64,000 bases of DNA from Microbulbifer elongatus (GTDB lineage Bacteria > Pseudomonadota > Gammaproteobacteria > Pseudomonadales > Cellvibrionaceae). The stretch lies in the NCBI RefSeq assembly GCF_021165935.1, contig NZ_CP088953.1, forward strand, positions 2,961,501-3,025,500, in the 5' to 3' direction. The notes under the pieces are model-generated. The model was not told where the DNA came from. It ran no database searches and was given only the letters and a program-made list of their open reading frames with translations. Below, one piece after another: positions 1 through 6,750 of the stretch. Within the stretch, counting starts at the first letter, position 1. Each line of letters opens with the position of its first letter. The translations under genes and the position numbers were made by a program.

Positions 1-236
1 TAAATCTTTTCGGAAGAGACGACCACCTTCAGGAGAAGCGCATAAAATGGACGCTGTGCGCCCAGGATGGGGTTGGTCCATATATTCCTACAGTTTCAGC
101 GATCATTCTTGCAAAAAAGCTGATCGCCGGAGAGATCGATATGAAAGGTGCCACACCCTGCTTGGGTTTGTTTTCAATCGCAGACTTTGACAAGGAAGCT
201 TTACCACTCGGAATTTCTCATCAACTGGAGCGATAG
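1..236 (+). CDS. Saccharopine dehydrogenase-like protein, C-terminal end (partial)
   Basis: The frame starting at base 3 is open from the window edge to TAG at 234-236 and gives about 77 residues. It contains a GVGPYIPTVSA stretch and then ATPCLGLFSIADF, which resembles the tail of bacterial saccharopine dehydrogenase family (NAD(P)-binding) proteins. The N-terminal Rossmann domain lies outside the window, so substrate and cofactor cannot be judged. The stop is 2 bases before the start of the next gene, so it probably heads an operon with the DUF2269, DoxX-like and YdeI-like genes. The family call rests on recognition of the C-terminal pattern only. Confidence 0.65.
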   Translation, partial: NLFGRDDHLQEKRIKWTLCAQDGVGPYIPTVSAIILAKKLIAGEIDMKGATPCLGLFSIADFDKEALPLGISHQLER

Positions 237-238
237 CA

Positions 239-712
239 TTGGAGTATTATCTTGTACTGAAAATGATCCATATCCTGAGCGCCATGGTAGTTGCCGGCAC
301 GGGAATGGGTATCGCCTTCTTTATGTTTATGGCAAGCCGCACCTCGAACATTGCCGCGATTGCTATCACTGCACGCCATGTGGTTCTTGCAGATTGGCTG
401 TTTACTGCTCCAGCAGTAGCAAGCCAGTTTGTAACCGGTGTGCTCCTCATGCAAATACTCGGATATTCATTTTCCTCCACCTGGTTCCATTCTGTCATTG
501 CATTATTTCTATTTATTGGAATCTGCTGGTTGCCGGTCGTCGTCATTCAATATCGACTAAAATCACTATCCGAAAAATCTCTGACTTCAGGCCAACTTAG
601 TCCAGATTTCAGAAAGCTCATGCGCCGGTGGGTGGCCTTGGGGATACCGGCATTTGCATCAATTTTGATTATTTTTTGGCTAATGGTATTCAAGCCACTG
701 TCGGTCATTTAG
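239..712 (+). CDS. DUF2269 family integral membrane protein
   Basis: A 157-aa protein with about four hydrophobic segments (roughly residues 8-30, 48-75, 80-100, 132-153) matching the DUF2269 type of predicted inner-membrane protein. The start is TTG at 239, with GGAG at 227-230 placed 8 bases ahead, inside the end of the upstream gene, implying translational coupling. A conserved-looking His near the start (K-M-I-H-I-L) is typical of the family. No biochemical function is known to me. Its neighbours, a saccharopine-dehydrogenase-like protein and a DoxX-like protein, suggest a membrane redox or envelope role, but this is inference. Confidence 0.75.
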   Translation: MEYYLVLKMIHILSAMVVAGTGMGIAFFMFMASRTSNIAAIAITARHVVLADWLFTAPAVASQFVTGVLLMQILGYSFSSTWFHSVIALFLFIGICWLPVVVIQYRLKSLSEKSLTSGQLSPDFRKLMRRWVALGIPAFASILIIFWLMVFKPLSVI

Positions 713-719
713 GTACTCT

Positions 720-1130
720 GTGGTGGTCCATTTTCATTTAATTGCAAGGCTCAGCCTTAGTTTTCTATGGCTGGCAACCGCCATTACATCCCCCTTTTTC
801 GCCAAAGATATTGGCTATGAAGTATTGGCCCATGGAGGAATTCGCGGAAGTCTGGCCAGTGTGTGTATATGGGCAGGTAGTGCTTTAGACTTGGTTATCG
901 GTATCTGGCTCCTAGCTGGATGGCAATTACAGCGGTGCTATCTCTTCCAATTTGGAGTAATCATCACCTATACCGCTCTTCTGACCATCATTAAACCCGA
1001 CTTTTGGCTCCACCCTTTCGGTCCGTTAACCAAGAACATTCCTATCTTGGTGATGATTAGCTACTTGTACCTAAGCACCTATAGCGACAAACTTATGGGC
1101 CAAAAAACACTATCGACTAACAACAGATGA
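720..1130 (+). CDS. DoxX-like family membrane protein
   Basis: A 136-aa protein with four predicted membrane helices. The sequence (LWLATAITSPFFAKDIGYEVLA followed by helices to YLYLSTYSDKL) fits the DoxX-like family of small four-helix membrane proteins, usually of unknown redox-linked function. The start is GTG at 720 (a second GTG follows at 723), 7 bases after the DUF2269 stop. Its stop overlaps the YdeI-like start by 4 bases, so the genes are one operon. The pairing of DoxX-like with DUF2269 and an NAD(P)-binding protein suggests a shared process; no substrate can be named. Confidence 0.7.
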   Translation: MVVHFHLIARLSLSFLWLATAITSPFFAKDIGYEVLAHGGIRGSLASVCIWAGSALDLVIGIWLLAGWQLQRCYLFQFGVIITYTALLTIIKPDFWLHPFGPLTKNIPILVMISYLYLSTYSDKLMGQKTLSTNNR

Positions 1131-1678
1131 CCAAACAAAAGATAATGTACCAATTTCGAGAGAAATTACTCCGCCCCAAGGTACCGGGAGACAATGGAGG
1201 CTGGGCGTTCGTGGTTCTTCCCAAGGAGGCCAGCGCAATCCTGCCCCGACGGGGCCGCACTACGGTTAACGGTCGAATAAACGGCAAAACCTTTCAGGCG
1301 CTTCTCGAGCCAGATGGCCGGAAGAGTCATTGGCTGAGAATCGACAAAGACTTACTGGAATCCGCAGGCACAGTTCACGGTGATGTTGCGGAGTTTGAAA
1401 TTGAAGCGGTGGATAAGGAGCCCGAGCCTGAAGTGCCGTCAGACTTTGACCAAGCACTAATGGCCTCACCACAATCCAGGGCGACCTGGGATGCCACAAC
1501 CACCATCGCCCGTATCGACTGGATTCACTGGATCGAATCCGCCAAGCAGGCGAAGACCCGGATAAAACGTATTCAGGACGCCTGCAATATGCTCGCAGAA
1601 GGGAAAAAGCGGGTTTGCTGTTTTGATACTTCCGGTTTTTACAGCAAGGCGCTGAGTGCGCCGAAAACCGCGGATTAG
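1127..1678 (+). CDS. YdeI/OmpD-associated family protein (DUF1905 plus C-terminal YdeI-like region)
   Basis: 183 aa. The N-terminal half (about residues 5-95) has the DUF1905 pattern, including GGWAFVVLP and VNGRINGKTFQALLEPDGRKSHWL cut here for length. The C-terminal half (about 100-165) has the WIESAKQAKTRIKRIQDAC helix seen in YdeI-type bacteriocin-protection or OmpD-associated proteins, ending in a KR-rich segment. It is soluble, with no signal peptide. The ATG overlaps the DoxX-like stop (ATGA). The molecular function of the family is poorly defined; E. coli YdeI-type proteins have been linked to peptide-stress resistance in name only. Confidence 0.7.
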   Translation: MTKQKIMYQFREKLLRPKVPGDNGGWAFVVLPKEASAILPRRGRTTVNGRINGKTFQALLEPDGRKSHWLRIDKDLLESAGTVHGDVAEFEIEAVDKEPEPEVPSDFDQALMASPQSRATWDATTTIARIDWIHWIESAKQAKTRIKRIQDACNMLAEGKKRVCCFDTSGFYSKALSAPKTAD

Positions 1679-1690
1679 TATGTTGGTCAG

Positions 1691-3376
1691 CTAGCTGGAA
1701 ATAATCATCAGTAGCGCCAGCAGCGCACCAAACCACACCAACAGCCACAGTGACCGTCGATACCAATCGAACCTGGCTTCCTGACGCAAGTGGCTCTGGA
1801 TCGCTCGCTCGTACAGATCCCGATTGAGTCGCGCCTCGCCAATAAACTCTCCGCCAACATTCTCACGGCGACCCAACGCGCGCCTGCTCGTCCCGTCATC
1901 AGTGCACTGCCACACGAACGACAGAAGCAACGCAAGTACCGCCGTAACAAGGAAGCCAATCACATTCCACCAGAGCCAGGAAACGTCAGGTAAAAACAGC
2001 CAGCAGCCGCCGTTTACGGCAATACCGCCGAGCAGACCAACGATAACGTGGCGTCCGCAGACGTCTTTCGCAATAAACCCCAGCGCGAACACCGCGAGAA
2101 TCGGTCCGTTCGCCAGTGAGCCGATCTTGTTAATGGCCTCAAGTACCGTGGGCGCAATATCACCCACAAAAAACGCCATGATCAGGGTCACCCCACCCCA
2201 GAGTGCGGTGATCAGCCGGGACAGCACCAGCTCCCGGCGCGCACTCCAGCTTCCGCGGTGAAACCGCCGCACATAGTCTTCCATGGTGGTAGCACTTAAC
2301 GAGTTCAGCACCGAATCCAGAGACGACATCGCGGCAGCGAACAGTGCAACCAGGCTTAAACCCACCAGCCCCACTGGCAATGCGTGAATCATGTAAATCG
2401 GCACCGACAGGTTGTACTCGGGGCCATCGCCGGAGTCCGGCAATGCCGCGATAAACTCCGGGTGTCGAGCAGCGAACACGGCAATCCCCACACCGACCAG
2501 ACAGTACAGGAATACCAGGGGGAAACGCAGCACACCGTTAATCAGCAAAGCGTTATTGGTTGCGTCGATATTGCGGGTACTCAGCTGGCGCTGTACCTGG
2601 CTCTGATCACACCCGTAATAGGAAACATAGAGAAACAGCCCACCAAACAACATTGGCCAGAAAGCGAAGGTCTGCCCGTCGCCAAAACCGTGATGGGCAA
2701 AATCCAGCGTACTTTTCCGCTCCGAAGAAAACGCTTGCCACATTTCGCCAAAGCCGCCGCTGGCTTCCACAAGGAAGATCAGCACGACCAGTAGCATGGC
2801 AGTGAGAATCAAAAGCTGAATAACGTCTGAGTAGATAACCCCACGAATGCCACCCAGCACGTCGTAGAGCACCGTAAACGCACCCAACAGCAGTACCGAC
2901 GCGGTAAAACCCAGCCCCGTAATCAGGTCAATCACGAGGGCAATGCTGTATACGGTAACCGCCGTGGCGAAAGCGCGCACAAACAGAAAGAGACCGCTCA
3001 ATGTGAGGCGAGTGGGCAGATCGAAGCGTTGCTCCAGATAGGCGTACACTGAGACCAGCTTGAGATGCCTAAACAGCGGCATGACAAACAGGATCAGAAC
3101 GATCATTGCCAGTGGTACCGCCAATTCATACTGTAACCACAAGAGCCCACCGCCGGCCGTGAAAGCGACAAACGCAGGGGCGCCGAGAATACTGTTGGTG
3201 GAGCATTGCGTGGCCATGATCGAAAGCCCTACCGGCCAGGGCCCTACGTTGCGACCGGCCACATAGTAGTCTTCCCTACTGTGCTGTCGGCGAGACAGCC
3301 AGTACGCCATAGCGAGAAGGCCTACGCAGTAAGCGACAATCACCAACCAATCTATCCAGGCGATGCTCTGGGTCAT
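1691..3376 (-). CDS. Sodium:solute symporter family transporter
   Basis: 561 aa with about 13 hydrophobic helices, matching the SSS family (Na+-coupled uptake of solutes). The N-terminus has the family pattern of a first helix followed by R-x-Y-Y-V-A-G-R-N and a G-L-S-I-M-A-T-Q-C-S-T-N segment that lines the sodium site. The C-terminal 60 residues add a cytoplasmic stretch and a last helix. The ATG at 3376 has AAGGA about 6 bases ahead. It is divergent from ectD across a 405-bp gap, so it could import ectoine or another osmolyte. That substrate is a guess from position; SSS members also carry sugars, amino acids and acids. Confidence 0.85.
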   Translation of the reverse strand: MTQSIAWIDWLVIVAYCVGLLAMAYWLSRRQHSREDYYVAGRNVGPWPVGLSIMATQCSTNSILGAPAFVAFTAGGGLLWLQYELAVPLAMIVLILFVMPLFRHLKLVSVYAYLEQRFDLPTRLTLSGLFLFVRAFATAVTVYSIALVIDLITGLGFTASVLLLGAFTVLYDVLGGIRGVIYSDVIQLLILTAMLLVVLIFLVEASGGFGEMWQAFSSERKSTLDFAHHGFGDGQTFAFWPMLFGGLFLYVSYYGCDQSQVQRQLSTRNIDATNNALLINGVLRFPLVFLYCLVGVGIAVFAARHPEFIAALPDSGDGPEYNLSVPIYMIHALPVGLVGLSLVALFAAAMSSLDSVLNSLSATTMEDYVRRFHRGSWSARRELVLSRLITALWGGVTLIMAFFVGDIAPTVLEAINKIGSLANGPILAVFALGFIAKDVCGRHVIVGLLGGIAVNGGCWLFLPDVSWLWWNVIGFLVTAVLALLLSFVWQCTDDGTSRRALGRRENVGGEFIGEARLNRDLYERAIQSHLRQEARFDWYRRSLWLLVWFGALLALLMIISS

Positions 3377-3781
3377 TCCAATCCTTGAATTTTTGCGAAT
3401 CTGGTCTGTACTTTTGGGGCGGGCAGCAGTTGCAGTCCATCGCGCTCACCTCATCCGCACACGTTTTCTCGACGGCTGCTTGAAATAAGCAGCGTACGCG
3501 TCAGATCTCGACGCTTGACTTGCACCTGGAGAGCCGCTTGAATATCGCGCCGGTTCATTCCACCTGCGCCTGACCAGCCGGGGAAGAATCCTGTCGATCA
3601 CTGGGTTCCTGCCCGCGATCACCCGGCTCGTCAACTCCACAAGGGCACTACACGGCCCGCTTTGTCCGAGCGTACCAAAATCGGCGGCCAGGTGCCTTGA
3701 GCAACAACGTTTTACATTTTTCAGACCCAACCGGTAAGGCCCACCCTTGCCTGCAGTTTCAGAAAAGGAGGAAAACGTTCT
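3377..3781. promoter_or_regulatory. Divergent intergenic region between SSS symporter and ectD
   Basis: 405 bases without a convincing gene. Visible elements: a perfect 7-bp hairpin GCTGCTT/AAGCAGC at 3475-3493 with a 5-base loop; a possible promoter TTGACT-N17-TTGAAT beginning near 3516; and a strong Shine-Dalgarno AAAGGAGGA just before the ectD ATG at 3782. A 150-residue reverse reading frame here has no family resemblance and was rejected. Confidence 0.4.
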
Positions 3782-4669
3782 ATGACCGATGATATGTACC
3801 CTTCCCGTATTGGTGGCAGGGAGCAAATCATCCCGCGTAAGGACCCTGTGATTTACGCGGATCCCGCAACCACCCACGGCCCTTTGAATGACGGGCAATT
3901 GTCATTTTACCGAGAAAACGGTTATCTCATTTTCCCTGAGTTTATGCCGCAACTGGTTGCACCATTGCGCGCAGAAACCGAGAGCTTGCGTCATAAGCTC
4001 GCCGGCCGCGAAGAACTGGTGTGCGAGCCCCACGACAACTCACTGCGTACCATTTTTAATCCCTGTGGCTTCAGCGGTGCCTACGATCGATTTTTCCGGC
4101 ATCCGCAAGTACTACCGATTGTGCATCAACTGCTGGGGTCCGAGGTATACCGAATGCAATCCCGGATTAACAACAAGCCGGCCTTTCACGGTCGCTCTTT
4201 CGCCTGGCACTCGGACTTTGAAACCTGGCATGTTGAAGACGGCATGCCGCGCATGCGCGCATTGACCGCCTGGATCATGCTCAATGAGAATCACCAGCAC
4301 AATGGCCCACTCTATGTGATTCCCGGCTCCCACCACCTGTATATTTCCTGCAGTGGCAAGACGGCGGAAGACAACTACAAATCTTCTCTGCGGGAACAGA
4401 AGCTGGGTGTCCCACGGGCGGAAACCATGCGCGAAATTCTGCAAGGCAGGGACATTCACGCCATTACCGGAAAACCGGGCACCCTGGTGATTCACGAGTG
4501 CAACCTGCTGCATGGATCACCAGATAATATTTCGGGTGACCCTCGGCAGGTAGCCATGTGTGTGTACAACAGTGTACACAACCGCCCGCAAGCCCCCTTC
4601 GGGGCCCCCAAACCCCGCCCCGGGTTTCTCAGTAGCCGCGATCACACACCGGTGACGGTGGCCGCTTGA
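3782..4669 (+). CDS. ectD: Ectoine hydroxylase (phytanoyl-CoA dioxygenase superfamily)
   Basis: 295 aa, a non-haem Fe(II)/2-oxoglutarate dioxygenase converting ectoine to 5-hydroxyectoine in the cytoplasm. It carries the EctD signature around W-H-S-D-F-E-T-W-H-x-E-D-G-M-P (residues 142-156). The expected iron ligands are H143, D145 and H244, spaced as in characterised EctD proteins, and I-P-G-S-H follows. Length agrees with the family (about 300). A strong AAAGGAGGA precedes the start. No ectABC lies in the window, so ectoine must come from an unlinked operon or from uptake; the divergent SSS transporter is a candidate importer. An inverted repeat follows the stop. Confidence 0.9.
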   Translation: MTDDMYPSRIGGREQIIPRKDPVIYADPATTHGPLNDGQLSFYRENGYLIFPEFMPQLVAPLRAETESLRHKLAGREELVCEPHDNSLRTIFNPCGFSGAYDRFFRHPQVLPIVHQLLGSEVYRMQSRINNKPAFHGRSFAWHSDFETWHVEDGMPRMRALTAWIMLNENHQHNGPLYVIPGSHHLYISCSGKTAEDNYKSSLREQKLGVPRAETMREILQGRDIHAITGKPGTLVIHECNLLHGSPDNISGDPRQVAMCVYNSVHNRPQAPFGAPKPRPGFLSSRDHTPVTVAA

Positions 4670-4675
4670 TCTTAG

Positions 4676-4722
4676 GCGGCCCCCATCCGTACCTCGCGCA
4701 CTGTCAGTATTGTGGGGGCCGC
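4676..4722. terminator. Inverted repeat between convergent ectD and tpm
   Basis: GCGGCCCCCA at 4676-4685 pairs perfectly with TGGGGGCCGC at 4713-4722, enclosing 27 bases. It sits between the ends of two convergent genes, as a shared terminator would. There is no T-run on either side, so intrinsic termination is uncertain. Confidence 0.45.
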
Positions 4723-4724
4723 GC

Positions 4725-5363
4725 TCACCTGGGCTGCAGGTGCCAGACCTGCTCCATCGCCGCGACCTGTCCTTTCAGGCCACCCGCAACCGCGACGGAA
4801 CTCAACAACTCAATGGTGTAACCGTCAGCATACAGCTGCCGGATTTCTTCACCATTGACACAGAAAGGCGGCCCGGCCAGCCGGGCCTGATCGTACTCGA
4901 ATGAAATCAATAACTGGCGCGCGCTGGCAGTAAGGTTGTGCAGCTGTTGCGTGTAGGTTTGCCGGGTGTGCGCAGGTAACGCCACCAGGGCTGCACGGTC
5001 GTAGATGGCATCCACCGGGCCAAGCGCCGATCCCGTCAAATCAAATATATCGCCAACAAACATCTCGACGTCGTCACTGTGATATTTCTTCAGTGCGCCA
5101 AGGTCGGTGACTCGCGGGTTGATCGCCAGCTGATCAAACAGTTGTATAACCGCAGACTCACTCAGCTCTGCCCCGGCAACTCGGTACCCTTTCTCCAGCA
5201 ACCAGGCAATATCCAGCGTTTTACCGCACAGGGGCAGAAAAAGCCGGTCACCCTGGCTTAAATTGAGACACGGAACATGCTGAACCAGTAGCGGGTGCAC
5301 CTCGCGGTTATGAAAGCCAATTTCGTTGTTGCGCCATTTCTCCAACCAGAATACTTTTTCCAT
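4725..5363 (-). CDS. tpm: Thiopurine S-methyltransferase
   Basis: 212 aa, a SAM-dependent methyltransferase of the TPMT family, which in bacteria is linked to detoxification of thiopurines and of selenium or tellurium oxyanions. It opens with the family pattern F-W-L-E-K-W, then G-F-H, and later P-L-C-G-K-T-L-D-I-A-W-L for SAM binding (about residues 43-56), E-L-S (67-69), and Y-D-R-A-A-L-V-A-L-P (about 121-130). Length fits the bacterial family (about 215). The ATG has GGAGAG about 9 bases ahead. It stands 18 bases downstream of the siderophore-interacting protein gene on the same strand and may be cotranscribed. Confidence 0.92.
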   Translation of the reverse strand: MEKVFWLEKWRNNEIGFHNREVHPLLVQHVPCLNLSQGDRLFLPLCGKTLDIAWLLEKGYRVAGAELSESAVIQLFDQLAINPRVTDLGALKKYHSDDVEMFVGDIFDLTGSALGPVDAIYDRAALVALPAHTRQTYTQQLHNLTASARQLLISFEYDQARLAGPPFCVNGEEIRQLYADGYTIELLSSVAVAGGLKGQVAAMEQVWHLQPR

Positions 5364-5381
5364 AAATCTTTGTGCTCTCCG

Positions 5382-6131
5382 TTACGATGCTGCCACGGCA
5401 GTTTCATCTTCGCGCTTTACCACCTTGTGCTGATCTTCACTCATACCGTACTTCCAGTAACTGGAAATATACCGAAGCTTCGCGTCAATCCGACGCACCT
5501 CACGAAAATAGGCGCGGAACTTGCGCATGCTGGAGAATTCGCAAGCACACCATACCGATGGGCTGCCCTCGGGCCAGGGTAATTGGGCTACCGTACTGAA
5601 CAGCGCCTCACCGGGCGGAGACTGGTGGCGACGGACCACCCACACAATATCGACGCCGGGCGGACAGACGAGGGGCTGACGATCAGCCTGACTGGCAACT
5701 TCGATAACGGCAACCCCCGTTGCGGTGTCCGGCAATCGCGCAAGGTTTACGCTGATCGCAGGTAAGGCAGTCATATCCCCCACGAATAAGTACCAGTCTC
5801 CGTCAGGATGAATCAGTTTGCGTGTACCGGGGCCTCCCACAAGGATGGGATCCCCTGGTTGTGCGCCGAGCGCCCAACGGCCGGCGGGCCCGGGATGATC
5901 GTGTATCACAAAGTCCACATCGATTTCATTGTCGCGCTGACTGCGAATCGTATAGGTGCGCATCAAGGGTCGACGGCCTTCTCCCTGCTTGAACAGCAGC
6001 TTGATATATGCGCTTTCCTGATCCGCCGGGAACCCTGCCATCTGTTCGCCGCCGATTGTGAGTCGCAACATATGCGGGGTGATATGTCGGCTCTGTATTA
6101 CCTGTAACTCTCGTAGCGCAGGTCTGGACAT
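5382..6131 (-). CDS. Siderophore-interacting protein (FAD-dependent ferric-siderophore reductase family)
   Basis: 249 aa from the chosen ATG at 6131. That start is preferred over an upstream in-frame ATG because AAGGAGG lies 6-7 bases before it, inside the end of the MarR gene. The N-terminal part (about 1-110) has the FAD-binding pattern including M-R-T-Y-T-I-R and D-F-V-I-H. The second part includes G-P-A-G-R-W-A and a C-terminal SIP domain with W-C-A-C-E-F. The family reduces Fe(III) in siderophores in the cytoplasm to release iron. One base separates it from the upstream marR gene, so the two form an operon that is probably controlled by that regulator. Confidence 0.88.
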   Translation of the reverse strand: MSRPALRELQVIQSRHITPHMLRLTIGGEQMAGFPADQESAYIKLLFKQGEGRRPLMRTYTIRSQRDNEIDVDFVIHDHPGPAGRWALGAQPGDPILVGGPGTRKLIHPDGDWYLFVGDMTALPAISVNLARLPDTATGVAVIEVASQADRQPLVCPPGVDIVWVVRRHQSPPGEALFSTVAQLPWPEGSPSVWCACEFSSMRKFRAYFREVRRIDAKLRYISSYWKYGMSEDQHKVVKREDETAVAAS

Positions 6132-6132
6132 G

Positions 6133-6576
6133 CTAGCGACCTCCTTCAGATTCACTAGTGAGATTCGACACCATACGGGCGGTAAGATCCGCAAATTGTT
6201 CGAGCTCGTTTGCACTCAGGCTGCGTGTCATCGCCTTGGCGGTCTCCTGCTCCGCGGCCATCAGGTCTGCCAGCACCGCCCTGCCCCGTTCCGTGGGGAG
6301 CAACAACTGACTCCGCCCGTCGTCCGGGTTCGGGCGCTTCTCAATCAGCTGCTCGGCAATTAACTCCTTCAACACCCGGGTAATCTGCGCTTTATCACGC
6401 TGCATACGCTGGGCGATGGATTGCGCAGTGGAGTGTGGGTTCCGACAGATCCCCTTGAGTGCCCGAATATGGGTAATCGGCAGTCCCAGATCTCGCCGGG
6501 CTACCTCTTCACGCAGTCGACTTCGGTACCGATGCATCAGCCGATGCAGGTTGTCGCTCAGTGTCGATTCACTCAT
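6133..6576 (-). CDS. MarR family transcriptional regulator
   Basis: 147 aa from ATG 6576; the longer open frame upstream to 6732 covers the promoter and is not coding. It has a winged helix-turn-helix pattern (about residues 30-95), including S-T-A-Q-S-I-A-Q-R-M-Q-R-D-K-A-Q-I-T-R recognition helix and D-G-R-S-Q-L wing, flanked by dimerisation helices. It is the first gene of an operon with the siderophore-interacting protein. Upstream is a well-formed promoter embedded between two inverted copies of a TTGACACTRTCA motif, which fits autorepression. The ligand is unknown. Confidence 0.88.
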   Translation of the reverse strand: MSESTLSDNLHRLMHRYRSRLREEVARRDLGLPITHIRALKGICRNPHSTAQSIAQRMQRDKAQITRVLKELIAEQLIEKRPNPDDGRSQLLLPTERGRAVLADLMAAEQETAKAMTRSLSANELEQFADLTARMVSNLTSESEGGR

Positions 6577-6646
6577 ATACCTTGCTCGTAAAACATCGTG
6601 CCTCGATTTCCGACCTGGGCCGGGGTGTGTTGCCAACCGCATATGA

Positions 6647-6687
6647 TTGACACTATCAATGATACAAAAAGAAGGTGACAGTGTCAA
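6647..6687 (-). promoter_or_regulatory. marR-SIP promoter with inverted operator-like repeats
   Basis: On the minus strand TTGACA (6687-6682), a 17-base spacer and TATCAT (6664-6659) form a near-consensus sigma-70 promoter. TTGACACTATCA on the plus strand (6647-6658) and TTGACACTGTCA on the minus strand (6687-6676) are inverted 12-mers differing at one base. One covers the -35 element and the other lies just downstream of -10, as expected for a repressor operator. Assignment to the adjacent MarR is inference. Confidence 0.7.
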
Positions 6688-6737
6688 CCATGTAGCCCAA
6701 CTACCACCCCGCACTCCTACGTATAAATCCACGCCGG

Positions 6738-6743
6738 TATAAT
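6738..6743 (+). promoter_or_regulatory. Perfect -10 box directly before hrpB, suggesting a leaderless mRNA
   Basis: TATAAT ends 7 bases before the A of the hrpB ATG at 6751. No Shine-Dalgarno is seen before that ATG, and a -35 at the usual spacing (TCCTAC, 6715-6720) is weak. If the box is used, transcription would begin at or next to the start codon. Confidence 0.5.
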
Positions 6744-6750
6744 CACGCCC

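Noticed and set aside
3446..3898. 150-residue minus-strand frame between the symporter and ectD
   Set aside because: It overlaps the ectD start and ribosome site, and has no recognisable pattern.
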